Source of the DNA: Polynucleobacter ibericus
Lineage (GTDB): Bacteria; Pseudomonadota; Gammaproteobacteria; Burkholderiales; Burkholderiaceae
Direction of reading: 5' to 3'
Length of the DNA stretch: 64,000 bases
NCBI RefSeq assembly: GCF_018687955.1
Contig: NZ_CP061309.1
Span: 925,564-989,563, forward strand
Position numbers and translations under genes: made by a program. This document shows positions 9,089 through 18,843 of this stretch, in pieces. Below the pieces are notes generated by a model, which made no database searches, had not been told where the DNA came from, and saw nothing but the letters and a program-made list of their open reading frames with translations. Within the stretch, counting starts at the first letter, position 1; each line of letters begins with the position of its first letter.

Positions 9089-9165
9089 TGGTCGGAGTAC
9101 AAGGATTCGAACCTTGGACCCCCTGCTCCCAAAGCAGGTGCGCTACCAGGCTGCGCTACACTCCG
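9089..9165 (-). tRNA. tRNA-Pro (anticodon TGG)
   Basis: The minus strand gives acceptor CGGAGTG paired with TACTCCG, anticodon stem CCTGC/GCAGG with loop TTTGGGA (anticodon TGG), a T-arm with TTCGAAT, and an encoded CCA at 9089-9091. It lies 37 bases upstream of tRNA-Arg on the same strand, so the two are probably one transcript. Confidence 0.97.
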
Positions 9166-9196
9166 ACGGAATCGATATTCTACACCGAGAGCGCTA

Positions 9197-9215
9197 TTAC
9201 AGGCAAATCCTGTAA
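9197..9215. promoter_or_regulatory. Palindrome upstream of the zinc-uptake locus (candidate operator)
   Basis: A perfect 7-base dyad TTACAGG-CAAAT-CCTGTAA ends 10 bases before the ATG at 9226 and 32 bases upstream of tRNA-Pro on the other strand. It could be an operator for the small gene and the zinc receptor, or part of the tRNA promoter region. It does not look like the AT-rich Zur box known from other proteobacteria. Confidence 0.4.
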
Positions 9216-9225
9216 GATTTGTCCC

Positions 9226-9594
9226 ATGCCTGCCTATTTTTCAAGCAAACTCATCAAGCAACTTCAAGCCGCATTTGCTGCTACTTTGCTTGTACTTTGC
9301 TTACTTGGGACGCATTGGATTGGCTTTTCTCATAGCATCTCCCATGAGCAACTTCAAAGTCAGATGGAGGTCGGTTCAACCTCGAGCGATAAGCTACCTT
9401 CTCTTAATCATAGTTCTGACGTTTGTCACTTATTTGACGCGCTGGCTTTGGCTGGTTTTATTGCATCTAAGTCTCTTACTGAAACTAGCTACAGTACGAG
9501 CGTATTTTTTCTAGTCAATTTAGATACCGCTTTGCTTGCTCAAATTGCGATTGAGCACTATCAATCTAGAGCTCCCCCAACCCTTCTTTCATAA
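9226..9594 (+). CDS. Small membrane/exported protein preceding the zinc receptor (DUF2946-like)
   Basis: A 122-residue protein starting at the ATG at 9226; reading farther upstream would translate through tRNA-Pro. A hydrophobic N-terminal segment (QAAFAATLLVLCLLGTHWIG) acts as signal or anchor. Potential metal ligands follow in a cluster: His, Ser-His and His near residues 30-40, then NHSSDVCHLFD near 70. A second hydrophobic stretch (STSVFFLVNLDTALLAQI) and a C-terminus YQSRAPPTLLS follow. This resembles short DUF2946-type proteins found next to metal-uptake receptors. Its position 81 bases before a ZnuD-like receptor suggests a zinc-related role. Family assignment is tentative; no good ribosome binding site is seen. 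Confidence 0.6.
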   Translation: MPAYFSSKLIKQLQAAFAATLLVLCLLGTHWIGFSHSISHEQLQSQMEVGSTSSDKLPSLNHSSDVCHLFDALALAGFIASKSLTETSYSTSVFFLVNLDTALLAQIAIEHYQSRAPPTLLS

Positions 9595-9606
9595 ATCACA
9601 TTAGTA

Positions 9607-9624
9607 ACTAGTTGGTGAACTAGT
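9607..9624. repeat. Inverted repeat between the small membrane protein and TonB receptor genes
   Basis: ACTAGTT-GGTG-AACTAGT, a 7-base stem with a 4-base loop, lies 51 bases before the receptor start. It lacks a T-run, so it is not a normal terminator. It may be an RNA hairpin or an operator. Confidence 0.4.
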
Positions 9625-9675
9625 AATCGATTGATATGCGTCTACTGAAATGGCGCAGTAAAAGAAGGTATTGCA

Positions 9676-11772
9676 ATGAAGTATAGAAATCCCTTAAAAC
9701 CAAGATTCATTTGCGTTTTGGTGTCCAGTGCATTTAGCTCTATCGCTTTTGCACAAAATCAAAATCCTAGTCTGGAGATTACTGCTACTGGCAGTCAAGA
9801 AGCCACACAAAGTATTTTGACTCCCACAAAGATTCTTCAAGGAGATGAACTATTAAATAAGCTGGGTACAACCTTGGGCGCTACTCTAGCTAATGAGCTA
9901 GGTGTATCGGCAACTGGATATGGCGCTGGCTCATCCCGCCCGGTAATTCGTGGTCTTGAGGGTTCACGAGTGCAAATTCTGCAAAATGGTTTGTCAGTGG
10001 GTGATGTATCCAATATATCCCAGGATCATGCCGTTGGTAACAATATGCAAAATGCACATCAAGTTGAAATCTTGCGGGGTGCCGCCGCCCTGCTCTATGG
10101 ATCTGGATCTAGCGGAGGCTTGGTAAACGTAGTTAACGATCGAATTCTCACTAATCTGCCTGATAGGCCCACTGGAGCGATTAATACTAGCTATGAGACA
10201 GTGAATAACGGTCGAGCTGGATCAGTAGAGCTTGATGGTGCCTTTGGGTCTGTTGCGGTCCATGTCGATACCGCCATTAACAATGCCAACAACTATTCCA
10301 TTCCTGGAAGTTCCACCCAATCACAGGGCGAACCTGCAGGTGGCTGGACAGTGCCACCTGAAGGAAATGGCGGTAATAATTACACTGGAAAACTACCCAA
10401 TACGTTTAGCAACCAAAACAATCTTGGTTTTGGAGTCTCCTATATTGGAAAATCTGGATATACCGGAGTTTCTGTAGAGCGCCTAAATAATAACTATGGC
10501 ATTCCAACACCTGAAGGTGGTTCGATTAATCAATCGCAGAATCGCTATGACTTACAGCATCAAACACGCGATCCTTTTGAAGGCTTCTCGTCATTCAAGT
10601 TCAGTGCAGCCAATACGAATTACACTCATACAGAATTCGCCAGTACAGGTGAAGCAGCCTCTCTTTGGAAAAATATTGCAAACGAAGCTCGCTTAGAGCT
10701 GTCTCACAACCCTTTATTGGGGTGGAAAGGTACATTCGGCGCCCAAGTCACTGCAGCCTCATTAAATGCTACCGAAGTTGGTAGCGGTAGTTATGCCATA
10801 GTGCCCCCAACTAAAACCAATTCCAACGCTATATTTTGGATTGAAGAAGGTAAATGGAATGCCCTACAAGGCAATCTTGGCTTGAGATACAACACTGTCT
10901 CTGAAAACCCCAATACCGGCACCCTTTTAGAATCCCAAGACACTACGGCCGGTACTCCCACCCCTGGCATTACATTGCAGAATCGTAACTTCAATTTAAT
11001 GTCTTATTCCGCTGGTGGCTTGTTGAACTTTTTACAAGGCCATGGCTTGGGGGTGGCGTATACAGTTTCACAACGTGCTCCTAGCGCTCAAGAGCTGTAC
11101 TCGTATGGAGCGCATGAATCTACCGCGACTTTTGATATCGGCAACCCTAATTTAAGCAAAGAAACTTCAAATAATTTGGAATTTAACTATCAAAAAACAT
11201 TAGGACTTCTTCGCAGTAAAGCAAGCATCTACGCTAATCGCTTTAATAATTATATTTATGGTTATTACACTGGCAACGCCATTAATAATGGTGGACAAGA
11301 AGGTGATGGATTTAGTGTAGTTACGGCTCAACAGGCTGCAGCAACCATCAAAGGTATTGAGGGTGAAATTACTTATAACTGGCGAGAGCAAGGCTTAGGC
11401 GGCAGAATATTTGGTGATGCTTCGCAGGGTAGCTTTGATGCCGGAGGAAACCTACCTTTGCAACCTGCACCAAGACTTGGGGCAGAAATTGCGCATCAAA
11501 AGAATGGCTGGCTTACGAATGCAAGCTATATCTATAGCTACCAGCAAAATCGTTTAGCAAGTTGGGAGCAAGGTCCGGCACCCAGTTACAACCTCTTAAA
11601 TGCAGGAATTTCCTATACAGAGCGAGTCAAGGAAGTTAATTGGACTGTTTATCTGAATATGAAGAATTTACTGAATGAGCAAATTCGCTATGCAACTACG
11701 CCCATGGCAGTAAGACTTTATGCCCCACAACCAGGAAGAAGTTTCATGATTGGCTTGAGAGGTACTTTTTAA
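9676..11772 (+). CDS. znuD: TonB-dependent outer-membrane receptor, ZnuD-like (zinc uptake)
   Basis: A 698-residue TonB-dependent receptor. A signal peptide ends IAFA before Gln27. The plug domain (about 30-150) includes GSSRPVIRGLEGSRVQIL, the SQDHAV segment and VEILRGAAALLYGSGS. The rest is a beta-barrel ending in the aromatic signature FMIGLRGTF. The DHAV segment before the EILRG motif is typical of ZnuD, which brings zinc across the outer membrane with TonB-ExbBD energy. No periplasmic zinc ABC transporter is in the window. It follows the small His/Cys-containing membrane protein gene. Start ATG 9676 follows AGAAGG with usable spacing. Copper or haem receptors are alternatives, but less likely. 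Confidence 0.82.
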   Translation: MKYRNPLKPRFICVLVSSAFSSIAFAQNQNPSLEITATGSQEATQSILTPTKILQGDELLNKLGTTLGATLANELGVSATGYGAGSSRPVIRGLEGSRVQILQNGLSVGDVSNISQDHAVGNNMQNAHQVEILRGAAALLYGSGSSGGLVNVVNDRILTNLPDRPTGAINTSYETVNNGRAGSVELDGAFGSVAVHVDTAINNANNYSIPGSSTQSQGEPAGGWTVPPEGNGGNNYTGKLPNTFSNQNNLGFGVSYIGKSGYTGVSVERLNNNYGIPTPEGGSINQSQNRYDLQHQTRDPFEGFSSFKFSAANTNYTHTEFASTGEAASLWKNIANEARLELSHNPLLGWKGTFGAQVTAASLNATEVGSGSYAIVPPTKTNSNAIFWIEEGKWNALQGNLGLRYNTVSENPNTGTLLESQDTTAGTPTPGITLQNRNFNLMSYSAGGLLNFLQGHGLGVAYTVSQRAPSAQELYSYGAHESTATFDIGNPNLSKETSNNLEFNYQKTLGLLRSKASIYANRFNNYIYGYYTGNAINNGGQEGDGFSVVTAQQAAATIKGIEGEITYNWREQGLGGRIFGDASQGSFDAGGNLPLQPAPRLGAEIAHQKNGWLTNASYIYSYQQNRLASWEQGPAPSYNLLNAGISYTERVKEVNWTVYLNMKNLLNEQIRYATTPMAVRLYAPQPGRSFMIGLRGTF

Positions 11773-11784
11773 GTGAAGTGCTTA

Positions 11785-12309
11785 CTAAAAAAATTTGAGA
11801 AGGAAGAATCCCAATAACCCTGATCCCAGAATAATAAAGACGGGGTTTATTTTTGTTCTCAAAATTAAATAAAGAGTAATTAGAGCCAGTCCTAATGTAA
11901 TAGGACTAACGATAGAGGCCTTTGCAACTGAATAAACACCAGAAGCCATTAATCCGATGGATATCGGCTCCAGGGCATTTTGTATGCTGCGACGCCAAGG
12001 GCTCTCACCAAAGCGATTCCAGATGCGCCCAACGTAAAAGCACAAAATACTCGACGGCAAAAAGAAAGAAAGTAAAACTACGCCCGCACCCAATAGCCCG
12101 GCAACCTGAAAACCAATCACTAAGACCATCAGCATATTTGGTCCAGGGGCTATTTGGCCAATACTATAAATATGAACAAAACGGAGGTGATCAATACCGA
12201 ATTGATGAGCCAATAAGGTTTGCATCTCGGGCAAAACTGCAGTTCCCCCTCCCACCGCTAAAAGTGAAAGCAGGCTGAAACAAGCCGCCAAAGAAATTAA
12301 TTGGGTCAT
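11785..12309 (-). CDS. Chromate transporter, second short-chain half (CHR family)
   Basis: A 174-residue membrane protein with about five or six helices. The AVGGGTAVLPEMQ segment (about residues 18-30) and the GQIAPGPNMLMV segment (about 52-63) are the conserved CHR motifs. Its ATG overlaps the TGA of the preceding half-transporter gene by four bases, so the two are translationally coupled. Short-chain CHR proteins work as pairs that equal the two halves of ChrA and export chromate or related oxyanions. It converges with the TonB receptor with only 12 bases between stops. Confidence 0.88.
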   Translation of the reverse strand: MTQLISLAACFSLLSLLAVGGGTAVLPEMQTLLAHQFGIDHLRFVHIYSIGQIAPGPNMLMVLVIGFQVAGLLGAGVVLLSFFLPSSILCFYVGRIWNRFGESPWRRSIQNALEPISIGLMASGVYSVAKASIVSPITLGLALITLYLILRTKINPVFIILGSGLLGFFLLKFF

Positions 12310-12872
12310 GAATCGTCTCTAGGGCGATAAATGAATATAGCAATTGGCGCCATAATCAACAACACAATTGGCAGACTCAACTTTGCAATACTCATCAATA
12401 AAAAGGTCGGAATGATGATGAGGAGCGACTTAAGATGCTTCCAGTGCTCATCACCTATTCGGTAGGTGATCGCTGCCAACAAACCGCAAGCAGCAGCAGC
12501 AACTCCAGCCAATAAAAGATTTGCTAAAGGATGATCTGTATTAGTGGTGTAGGCAACACCAATGACCAATACAAATAGAGATCCAGGCAATATTAAGCCG
12601 ATTGTTGCCATACATGCGCCAAGGGCACCTCGCAAATGGTCTCCAGCCAATACAGCCAGATTCACTGAATTTAAACCAGGCATAGTTTGACTAATGGCCA
12701 AATAACCCATAAACTCATCAGCGGTAAGCCAGCGTCTTTTCTCAATTAAAAGAATACGCTCATAGGCAATTATTCCGCCTCCGAAGCTGACGGTGCCAAT
12801 GATCAAAAATTGTAAAAAGATGTCAGATAGATTTACCCGTGTATTTTCATTGGGCAAATCAGATGAGATCAT
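12306..12872 (-). CDS. Chromate transporter, first short-chain half (CHR family)
   Basis: A 188-residue membrane protein. The FLIIGTVSFGGGIIAYERI segment (about 23-41) and the SQTMPGLNSVNLAV segment (about 65-78) are hallmarks of CHR domains. It is start-stop coupled (ATGA) both to the CYTH-like gene upstream and to the second CHR half downstream. The pair is presumed to form one heteromeric transporter. No chromate regulator (ChrB) or reductase is next to it, so the substrate may be sulfate-like oxyanions and not chromate. Confidence 0.9.
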   Translation of the reverse strand: MISSDLPNENTRVNLSDIFLQFLIIGTVSFGGGIIAYERILLIEKRRWLTADEFMGYLAISQTMPGLNSVNLAVLAGDHLRGALGACMATIGLILPGSLFVLVIGVAYTTNTDHPLANLLLAGVAAAACGLLAAITYRIGDEHWKHLKSLLIIIPTFLLMSIAKLSLPIVLLIMAPIAIFIYRPRDDS

Positions 12873-13696
12873 TCTGGTTTCCCATAAATAAGAGCAGTTT
12901 TGGTGCTACCAATTTCTAGCCAATCAGCTAATTCCATTTGAAGTTTTTTGAAGAACTTGTCTGCCCTCTTATGAGCCTTCTCTTGAGCGCGGTTTTCATC
13001 ATTTACACGATAAGAAAACGCCAATTCTCCAACTATTGGATCGCCTGCAGATCTCATCCAGATAGCGATTTCACAATGTGCTTGAACACCGTTGCCGAAC
13101 ACGAGATTCCCCAATGGTAGACATGCTTCTAGAATTTTGTTTTTAGGGCCACCAACAATACCGATTGGGGATTTCTTATCAATAGAAAGTGTTGCAAGTC
13201 CTGGAAAATATTTGCTAACACTACTTAAGGAGCGATCAAATAAACTATCGATTGGTACTGCATCTAAGATAGCGTTGTTTGAGAATATTTGGCGACGAGA
13301 GCCAACCGTATCACCTCTTAATATTTCCTCTTTTAAACGAGCTCTTGATTTAATCTTCTTTTGTGGAGCGGGATTAAATTTAGAGGCATGCTCTAGATCA
13401 TGAGTGCGACACTTTAGCGTAACCTCTGCATAATCATCAACCCAGATATTTTGCCGGGATTCGCGCACGCGCAAGATTATATTATTTAGGCGAAAGTCCT
13501 CACCAGGAGTATCGTAAAAATAAATACTACGTAAACCTGTGTTTGCATTATCAAGGTGAAAAAAATCAACCTTGCTGCTCTTACAAAACTTTACGATCTG
13601 TTCACTCAAAGCTTGAATTCTGGAATGACGGTCTAAGCCCTTGGGCTTGATTAGGAGCTTAAATTCTCTATTGGTAATAGATGGATGCATCTTCAT
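12869..13696 (-). CDS. CYTH-like (triphosphate tunnel metalloenzyme superfamily) protein
   Basis: A 275-residue soluble protein. Beta-strand motifs in order recall CYTH domains: REFKLLIKP at residues 9-17, SIYFYDTPGEDFRLNNIILR near 57-76, YAEVTLKCR near 90, and alternating charged strands CEIAIWMR and VGELAFSYRV in the last third. CYTH proteins (adenylate cyclase class IV, thiamine triphosphatase, tripolyphosphatase) use tunnel residues of the ExExK type. Here the N-terminal motif reads E-F-K, so its second acidic residue is missing and activity may be altered. It is the first gene of a coupled operon with two CHR half-transporters. The family call is by strand pattern and is moderate. Confidence 0.55.
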   Translation of the reverse strand: MKMHPSITNREFKLLIKPKGLDRHSRIQALSEQIVKFCKSSKVDFFHLDNANTGLRSIYFYDTPGEDFRLNNIILRVRESRQNIWVDDYAEVTLKCRTHDLEHASKFNPAPQKKIKSRARLKEEILRGDTVGSRRQIFSNNAILDAVPIDSLFDRSLSSVSKYFPGLATLSIDKKSPIGIVGGPKNKILEACLPLGNLVFGNGVQAHCEIAIWMRSAGDPIVGELAFSYRVNDENRAQEKAHKRADKFFKKLQMELADWLEIGSTKTALIYGKPE

Positions 13697-13754
13697 AAAA
13701 AATTCCTTCTTTGCATGAGATTATTAACCTCTCATGAGTTTCAATACATTGGAT

Positions 13755-15098
13755 TTAAGCCGTTGGTACTAGATCAGCAATACTTTTAGCCGCGCTCATA
13801 GCAACGTCACTATCTTTAGTCTCCACCATAACCCGTAACAGGGGCTCGGTACCAGAGGCGCGAATTAACACCCTACCACTATCGGCTAGGTCAGACTTAA
13901 CTTTAATTACCTGCTGCTGTAATGCTTCATCTGACTTCCAGTCATAGCCAGGTTTAAATTTCACATTCAAAAGAACTTGTGGGAAGACTTTGACGGAATC
14001 TAATAACTGAGCAAGACTTCTTTTCTTTTGACTCATTGCTGCCAAAACTTGTAGTGCAGCAATCGTGCCATCGCCAGTAGAGTGCTGATCTAGGCAAAGT
14101 AAATGACCCGAACCTTCTCCACCAATAATCCAATCATTCTGCTTGAGCAATTCCAAGACATACCGATCGCCTACATTGGCGCGTTCAAATCCAATTCCAA
14201 GAGCCTTAATGGCATTTTCAACCGCAAGATTAGTCATCAGGGTACCAACAGCTCCGCCAAGTTTCTGACCGCGGTCCAAACGGTCTTTCACTAAGACATA
14301 AAGCAGCTCATCTCCATTAAACAATCGTCCTGTAGCATCCACCATCTGAAGACGATCAGCATCGCCATCAAGTGCGATTCCTAGGTCTGCTTTTTCTTCT
14401 TTGACTTTGGCTATTAGAGCTGCTGGTGCAGTTGCTCCACAGCCATCATTAATGTTACGGCCATCTGGGCTCACACCAATAGAGACAACTTCCGCGCCTA
14501 GTTCATGAAAAACGTGAGGTGCCGTATGGTATGCAGCGCCATTAGCGCAGTCAACCACCAACTTGAGGCCTTTGAGGTTTAATTCTCCAGGAAAAGTCGA
14601 TTTGCAAAATTCGATATATCGTCCAGCAGCATCATCTAAACGGAAGGCTTTACCAAGCTCTTTTGAATTTACGCAACCCATTGGTTTATCTAATTCAGAT
14701 TCGATAGCAAGCTCAAATTCATCCGATAACTTATCTCCCTTTGCAGAGAAAAACTTAATACCGTTATCTTGATACGGGTTGTGAGATGCGGAGATAACTA
14801 AGCCTGCTGAGAGTCGCAGCGCTTTGGTTAGATAAGCTACTCCGGGCGTTGGAATGGGTCCACAAAGCATCACGTCTACACCTGCAGCAGCAAATCCTGC
14901 TTCAAGGGCGGCTTCTAGCAAATAGCCTGAAACGCGAGTATCTTTGCCAATCAAAATCTTGCAACGTTCACCTGGTCTCGCATCACGTGTCAATACCTTA
15001 CCAGCGGCATAACCTAGGCGAGTCATAAATTCCGGAACGATCGGAAACTGCCCTACTTCACCTCGAATACCATCAGTGCCAAAATATTGTTTTTTCAT
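13755..15098 (-). CDS. glmM: Phosphoglucosamine mutase
   Basis: Converts glucosamine-6-phosphate to glucosamine-1-phosphate for UDP-GlcNAc, peptidoglycan and lipid A. The 447-residue length from the ATG at 15098 ([16 protein letters not shown]) is normal; upstream in-frame starts would run into folP. The phosphoserine loop is [16 protein letters not shown] near residue 100. The metal-binding loop is DGDADR near residue 240 and the phosphate-binding [12 protein letters not shown] segment is near the C-terminus. It is last in the rlmE-ftsH-folP-glmM order, also seen in E. coli. Confidence 0.96.
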   Translation of the reverse strand: MKKQYFGTDGIRGEVGQFPIVPEFMTRLGYAAGKVLTRDARPGERCKILIGKDTRVSGYLLEAALEAGFAAAGVDVMLCGPIPTPGVAYLTKALRLSAGLVISASHNPYQDNGIKFFSAKGDKLSDEFELAIESELDKPMGCVNSKELGKAFRLDDAAGRYIEFCKSTFPGELNLKGLKLVVDCANGAAYHTAPHVFHELGAEVVSIGVSPDGRNINDGCGATAPAALIAKVKEEKADLGIALDGDADRLQMVDATGRLFNGDELLYVLVKDRLDRGQKLGGAVGTLMTNLAVENAIKALGIGFERANVGDRYVLELLKQNDWIIGGEGSGHLLCLDQHSTGDGTIAALQVLAAMSQKKRSLAQLLDSVKVFPQVLLNVKFKPGYDWKSDEALQQQVIKVKSDLADSGRVLIRASGTEPLLRVMVETKDSDVAMSAAKSIADLVPTA

Positions 15099-15127
15099 GG
15101 ATATCATTATAAAACTTAGATAGTTCT

Positions 15128-15991
15128 CTAAGTATTTACAGCCTCCCAAAGCTTTAGGGCATCTACTGTCTCACCTACATCATGAACACGAACAATTCTG
15201 GCGCCTCGGTCGGCAGCCATAATGGCTGCGGCAATACTTGCTGGAACACGATCATTTGTATCTTTGCCGGTAAGCTTACCTAACATGGACTTACGGGACA
15301 TTCCCGCTAATACAGGCAATTCCAAACTGGAAAAGTCTACAAAGTTCGTCAACATCTTGAGGTTATGTTCAAGACTCTTACCAAAACCAAAGCCAGGATC
15401 GATGGCTATGCGGTTTTTAGCAACCCCATTAGCGATCAATAGATCAGCCCGGGCTTTTAGAAATTCCTTTACCTCAGCGATAACATTTTGATATTCGGGA
15501 TTAAATTGCATGGTGAGAGGATCACGCTGCATATGCATTAGTACGACACCGCAATTATTGCTTTCCAAAACTGCATTCATCGCCCCATCCTGCCTAAGCG
15601 CCCAAATATCATTCACGCAATCTACTCCAGCATGCAATGCTTGGCGCATTGTCTCTGCTTTATAGGTATCGATTGATAGTGGTACGCCACAGCCTTTGAG
15701 CGCTTCAATGACTGGCAGCACTCTATCTAATTCCTCTTGCAATTCAACTGGCTCTGCACCGGGCCTAGTTGATTCACCGCCAATATCGATGAGATCAACG
15801 CCCTGCGCAATCATGTGCTCAGCTTGTGCAATGGCATCTTTCGGACTTCTAAATTTTCCGCCATCAGAGAAGGAATCGGGTGTTGCATTGAGAATGCCCA
15901 TCACAATCGGGCGCTGACGTTTAGTAAAGTCGAAAAGAAAACGCCCACAACACCAAGTTGTGGGCATGTTTAATTGACCTTGCTTAAGCAT
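15128..15991 (-). CDS. folP: Dihydropteroate synthase
   Basis: Joins p-aminobenzoate to dihydropterin pyrophosphate in folate synthesis; it is the sulfonamide target. Motifs: [14 protein letters not shown] near residue 33, [14 protein letters not shown] near 70, [13 protein letters not shown] near 200 and GMSRKSMLG near 232. It starts 25 bases after ftsH. A second ATG at 15967 (MPTTWCC) is preceded by AAGG at about ten bases and gives a length closer to E. coli FolP, so it may be the true start. No variants at the sulfonamide loop can be judged without alignment. Confidence 0.95.
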   Translation of the reverse strand: MLKQGQLNMPTTWCCGRFLFDFTKRQRPIVMGILNATPDSFSDGGKFRSPKDAIAQAEHMIAQGVDLIDIGGESTRPGAEPVELQEELDRVLPVIEALKGCGVPLSIDTYKAETMRQALHAGVDCVNDIWALRQDGAMNAVLESNNCGVVLMHMQRDPLTMQFNPEYQNVIAEVKEFLKARADLLIANGVAKNRIAIDPGFGFGKSLEHNLKMLTNFVDFSSLELPVLAGMSRKSMLGKLTGKDTNDRVPASIAAAIMAADRGARIVRVHDVGETVDALKLWEAVNT

Positions 15992-16016
15992 TAAAGGCTA
16001 AAGCGATCAATAGTTC

Positions 16017-17894
16017 TTACGCAGTCGCAGGAGCGCCACCAGTTGCAGGGCCAGGGGTTCCAGCAGAATTACCAAACTGTGTAGCAGGCGGAGGCAATGG
16101 AGCTCGTGGTGGACGACCTTCCATAATGTCAGTAATCTGCTCAGCATCAATAGTTTCCCATTCAAGCAATGCAGCAACCATAGCTTCAACTTTGTCGCGA
16201 TTTTGCTCCAAAATGGATCTTGCCAAGGCATATTGACTATCAATCAAGCTGCGAATTTCTGCATCCACTTTTTGTTGGGTTAACTCAGAAACAGTCTTTG
16301 TACTATTGCGACCAAAAATGCTCTCAGACTCAGTATCGACATACACCATCGTACCCAAGCTATCACTCATACCGTAGCGCGTCACCATATCGCGAGCCAT
16401 CTTAGTAGCGCGCTCAAAGTCGTTTGATGCACCGGTGCTCATGGAGTTTAGAAATACTTCTTCAGCTGCACGTCCGCCAAACAGAATAGCCAACTCCTCC
16501 AACATGCGATCTTTATAAAGATTGACACGGTCAAACTCAGGCAACTGCCAAGTAACTCCTAATGCCATGCCACGCGGCATGATGGTGACTTTATGAACCG
16601 GATCTGCTTTAGGAAGCACTTTGGCAACTACAGCGTGACCTGACTCATGATAAGCAGTGTTACGACGCTCTTCTTCGCGCATTACGGCAGACTTACGCTC
16701 GGGACCCATATAGATCTTGTCTTTAGCGTCTTCAAAATCCTTCATATCAACAGAGCGCTTATTACGGCGAGCGGCAAATAACGCAGCTTCATTCACTAAG
16801 TTTGCTAAATCAGCGCCTGAGAAGCCCGGCGTACCACGTGCCAAAACAGCAGCATTTACATCAGGATCAATGGGAACCTTGCGCATATGTACTTGCAAAA
16901 TTTGCTCACGGCCACGGATGTCAGGCAAGCCAACATGCACTTGACGATCGAAGCGACCTGGACGGAGCAATGCTTTATCCAATACATCTGAACGGTTAGT
17001 AGCAGCTACAACAATCACACCGCTATTGCTTTCAAAGCCATCCATCTCAACCAACATTTGGTTGAGCGTTTGCTCGCGCTCATCATTACCACCACCCATA
17101 CCAGCGCCACGATGACGACCAACCGCATCGATTTCGTCAATAAAGATGATGCACGGTGAATTTTTCTTGGCGTTTTCAAACATGTCGCGCACGCGAGATG
17201 CACCTACACCAACAAACATTTCTACGAAATCAGATCCAGAGATCGAGAAGAAAGGAACCTTGGCTTCACCAGCAATGGCACGTGCCAAAAGGGTCTTACC
17301 AGTTCCTGGAGGGCCTACAAGCAGGACGCCATGGGGAATACGGCCACCTAGTTTTTGAAACTTTTGTGGATCTTTTAAGAAATCGACCAATTCAAATACT
17401 TCTTCTTTGGCTTCATCGCATCCAGCAACATCAGCGAAAGTCACTGTATTACTATTCTCATCTATCAAACGCGCTTTTGATTTTCCAAATGAGAATGCGC
17501 CGCCTTTACCGCCACCTTGCATTTGGCGCATCATGAAAAACCAAAAACCAATAATTAGTAAGGTCGGTCCAAGATAGTACAAAGCTGAAACCAACATATT
17601 GGGTTCATCATCTGCTTTACCGGTAACTTGAACTCCGTATTTCATGAGGTCACCGACCATCCAGATATCGCCTGGAGAGGTAATAGAGTATTTATTACCG
17701 TCAGCAGGCGTAACTTGTAATGTGCGTCCTTGCACATCGACACGCTTTACTTTGCCAGCTTTGGCATCATCCATAAATTGCGAATAGGTAACTTGTGTTT
17801 GATCCTTGGGCTTATCAAACTGTTTGAAAACAGTAAAAAGCACCAAGCCCACAATGAGCCACACACCGATTTTTTGGAACATATTGCTGTTCAA
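16017..17894 (-). CDS. ftsH: ATP-dependent zinc metalloprotease FtsH
   Basis: A membrane-anchored AAA+ protease that degrades misassembled membrane proteins and regulators. Two N-terminal membrane segments bracket a periplasmic domain. Walker A GPPGTGKT is near residue 195, Walker B IIFIDEID near 250 and the zinc site HESGH near 415. The start is TTG at 17894, with AAGGA six bases before it; the alternative ATG four codons later has no binding site. A Pro/Gly/Ala-rich tail ends the protein. It lies between rlmE and folP, as in E. coli. Confidence 0.96.
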   Translation of the reverse strand: MNSNMFQKIGVWLIVGLVLFTVFKQFDKPKDQTQVTYSQFMDDAKAGKVKRVDVQGRTLQVTPADGNKYSITSPGDIWMVGDLMKYGVQVTGKADDEPNMLVSALYYLGPTLLIIGFWFFMMRQMQGGGKGGAFSFGKSKARLIDENSNTVTFADVAGCDEAKEEVFELVDFLKDPQKFQKLGGRIPHGVLLVGPPGTGKTLLARAIAGEAKVPFFSISGSDFVEMFVGVGASRVRDMFENAKKNSPCIIFIDEIDAVGRHRGAGMGGGNDEREQTLNQMLVEMDGFESNSGVIVVAATNRSDVLDKALLRPGRFDRQVHVGLPDIRGREQILQVHMRKVPIDPDVNAAVLARGTPGFSGADLANLVNEAALFAARRNKRSVDMKDFEDAKDKIYMGPERKSAVMREEERRNTAYHESGHAVVAKVLPKADPVHKVTIMPRGMALGVTWQLPEFDRVNLYKDRMLEELAILFGGRAAEEVFLNSMSTGASNDFERATKMARDMVTRYGMSDSLGTMVYVDTESESIFGRNSTKTVSELTQQKVDAEIRSLIDSQYALARSILEQNRDKVEAMVAALLEWETIDAEQITDIMEGRPPRAPLPPPATQFGNSAGTPGPATGGAPATA

Positions 17895-18001
17895 AATGAG
17901 TCCTTTTCTGGAAAAATCCAGGAGTTAAAGCGAATCCGCTACCTAAGTATTTGATTCTACTACCACCCTTTTTCAAGAGCTAATGGCATATTTATTTAAT
18001 A

Positions 18002-18024
18002 AACCCCCTCTTTTATAGGGGGTT
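18002..18024 (-). terminator. Hairpin between rlmE and ftsH
   Basis: AACCCCCT (18002-18009) pairs with AGGGGGTT (18017-18024) around a 7-base loop. On the minus strand it follows the rlmE stop and precedes TTATTAAAT, a weak U-run. It may terminate part of the rlmE transcript and so set ftsH levels. Confidence 0.6.
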
Positions 18025-18042
18025 ATTGGGTTTATTTGAGGC

Positions 18043-18717
18043 TTATTTGGGCGGCTTTAGGTTCCTACCCAAAAGGAAAATCTCCGAAGAGCGAGCCCTA
18101 GAAGCCTTTGGCTTTCTAGGCACCACGGTTTTGAAGACCTTTTTGAAGGATTCAACAATCTGGCTATATCCACTGCCGTTAAAGCATTTGATTAATAAGG
18201 CACCCTCGGGTTTAAGGTGCGAAACGGCAAAATCCAAGGCAATTTCTGCCAAAAAAGCCATTCTGGCCGCGTCAGCTACGCCAACTCCAGATAAGTTAGG
18301 CGCCATGTCAGAAAGGACTAAATCGACCTTTCCCTCTGCTTCTTTTGGCAGTAACGCCTCAAGCGCTGCAAGACCCTCGTCTTCACGGAAGTCGCCCTGT
18401 ATAAAGCTAACATCGGCTATATCCTCCATTGGCAGAATATCGATAGCAATAATCTGTCCATCCGGTTTGCCCGACTCAATTTTGGGATTGTTTTTTCCAA
18501 GTTCAGTTAAACGATTGCGCGCGAATTGAGACCAGCTCCCAGGAGCGCTCCCCAAATCGACAATCGTCATACCCGCTTTGATCAGTTGATCTTGCTCGTC
18601 AATTTCACTGAGCTTATAAACCGCTCTGGCGCGATAGCCCTCTTTTTGAGCCATCTTCACGTAAGGATCGGTCAAATGATCCTGCAACCAACTTTTATTA
18701 AATTTATTCTTTGCCAC
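18043..18717 (-). CDS. rlmE: 23S rRNA 2'-O-methyltransferase (U2552), RrmJ/FtsJ
   Basis: Methylates U2552 in the A-loop of 23S rRNA, late in 50S assembly. The K-D-K-E tetrad is visible: Lys in [10 protein letters not shown], Asp in [10 protein letters not shown], Lys in [11 protein letters not shown] and Glu in [12 protein letters not shown]-binding [11 protein letters not shown] is near residue 50. The 224-residue length is slightly above E. coli. The start codon is GTG (GTG GCA AAG), matching the conserved [10 protein letters not shown] start. It is divergent from yhbY with 126 bases between starts, as in E. coli. Confidence 0.95.
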   Translation of the reverse strand: MAKNKFNKSWLQDHLTDPYVKMAQKEGYRARAVYKLSEIDEQDQLIKAGMTIVDLGSAPGSWSQFARNRLTELGKNNPKIESGKPDGQIIAIDILPMEDIADVSFIQGDFREDEGLAALEALLPKEAEGKVDLVLSDMAPNLSGVGVADAARMAFLAEIALDFAVSHLKPEGALLIKCFNGSGYSQIVESFKKVFKTVVPRKPKASRARSSEIFLLGRNLKPPK

Positions 18718-18843
18718 AACGCACCCACTTTCGCCTTCTATTTTCCTAGTTTCCGTGCGCTAAAGCAAAAGGTATTGAGGAAAAAATCGTTAAATTCATC
18801 CCAATAAGCTGATTTTGGCAACGAATGCTCTATCATCGACCCC

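Noticed and set aside
9088..9225. N-terminal extension of the small membrane protein reading GFEPWTPCSQ
   Set aside because: This is the translation of the antisense of tRNA-Pro, a known spurious pattern; the gene is taken from the ATG at 9226.
15099..15149. Upstream extension of glmM
   Set aside because: It runs into the end of fol[14 protein letters not shown] is the family N-terminus.
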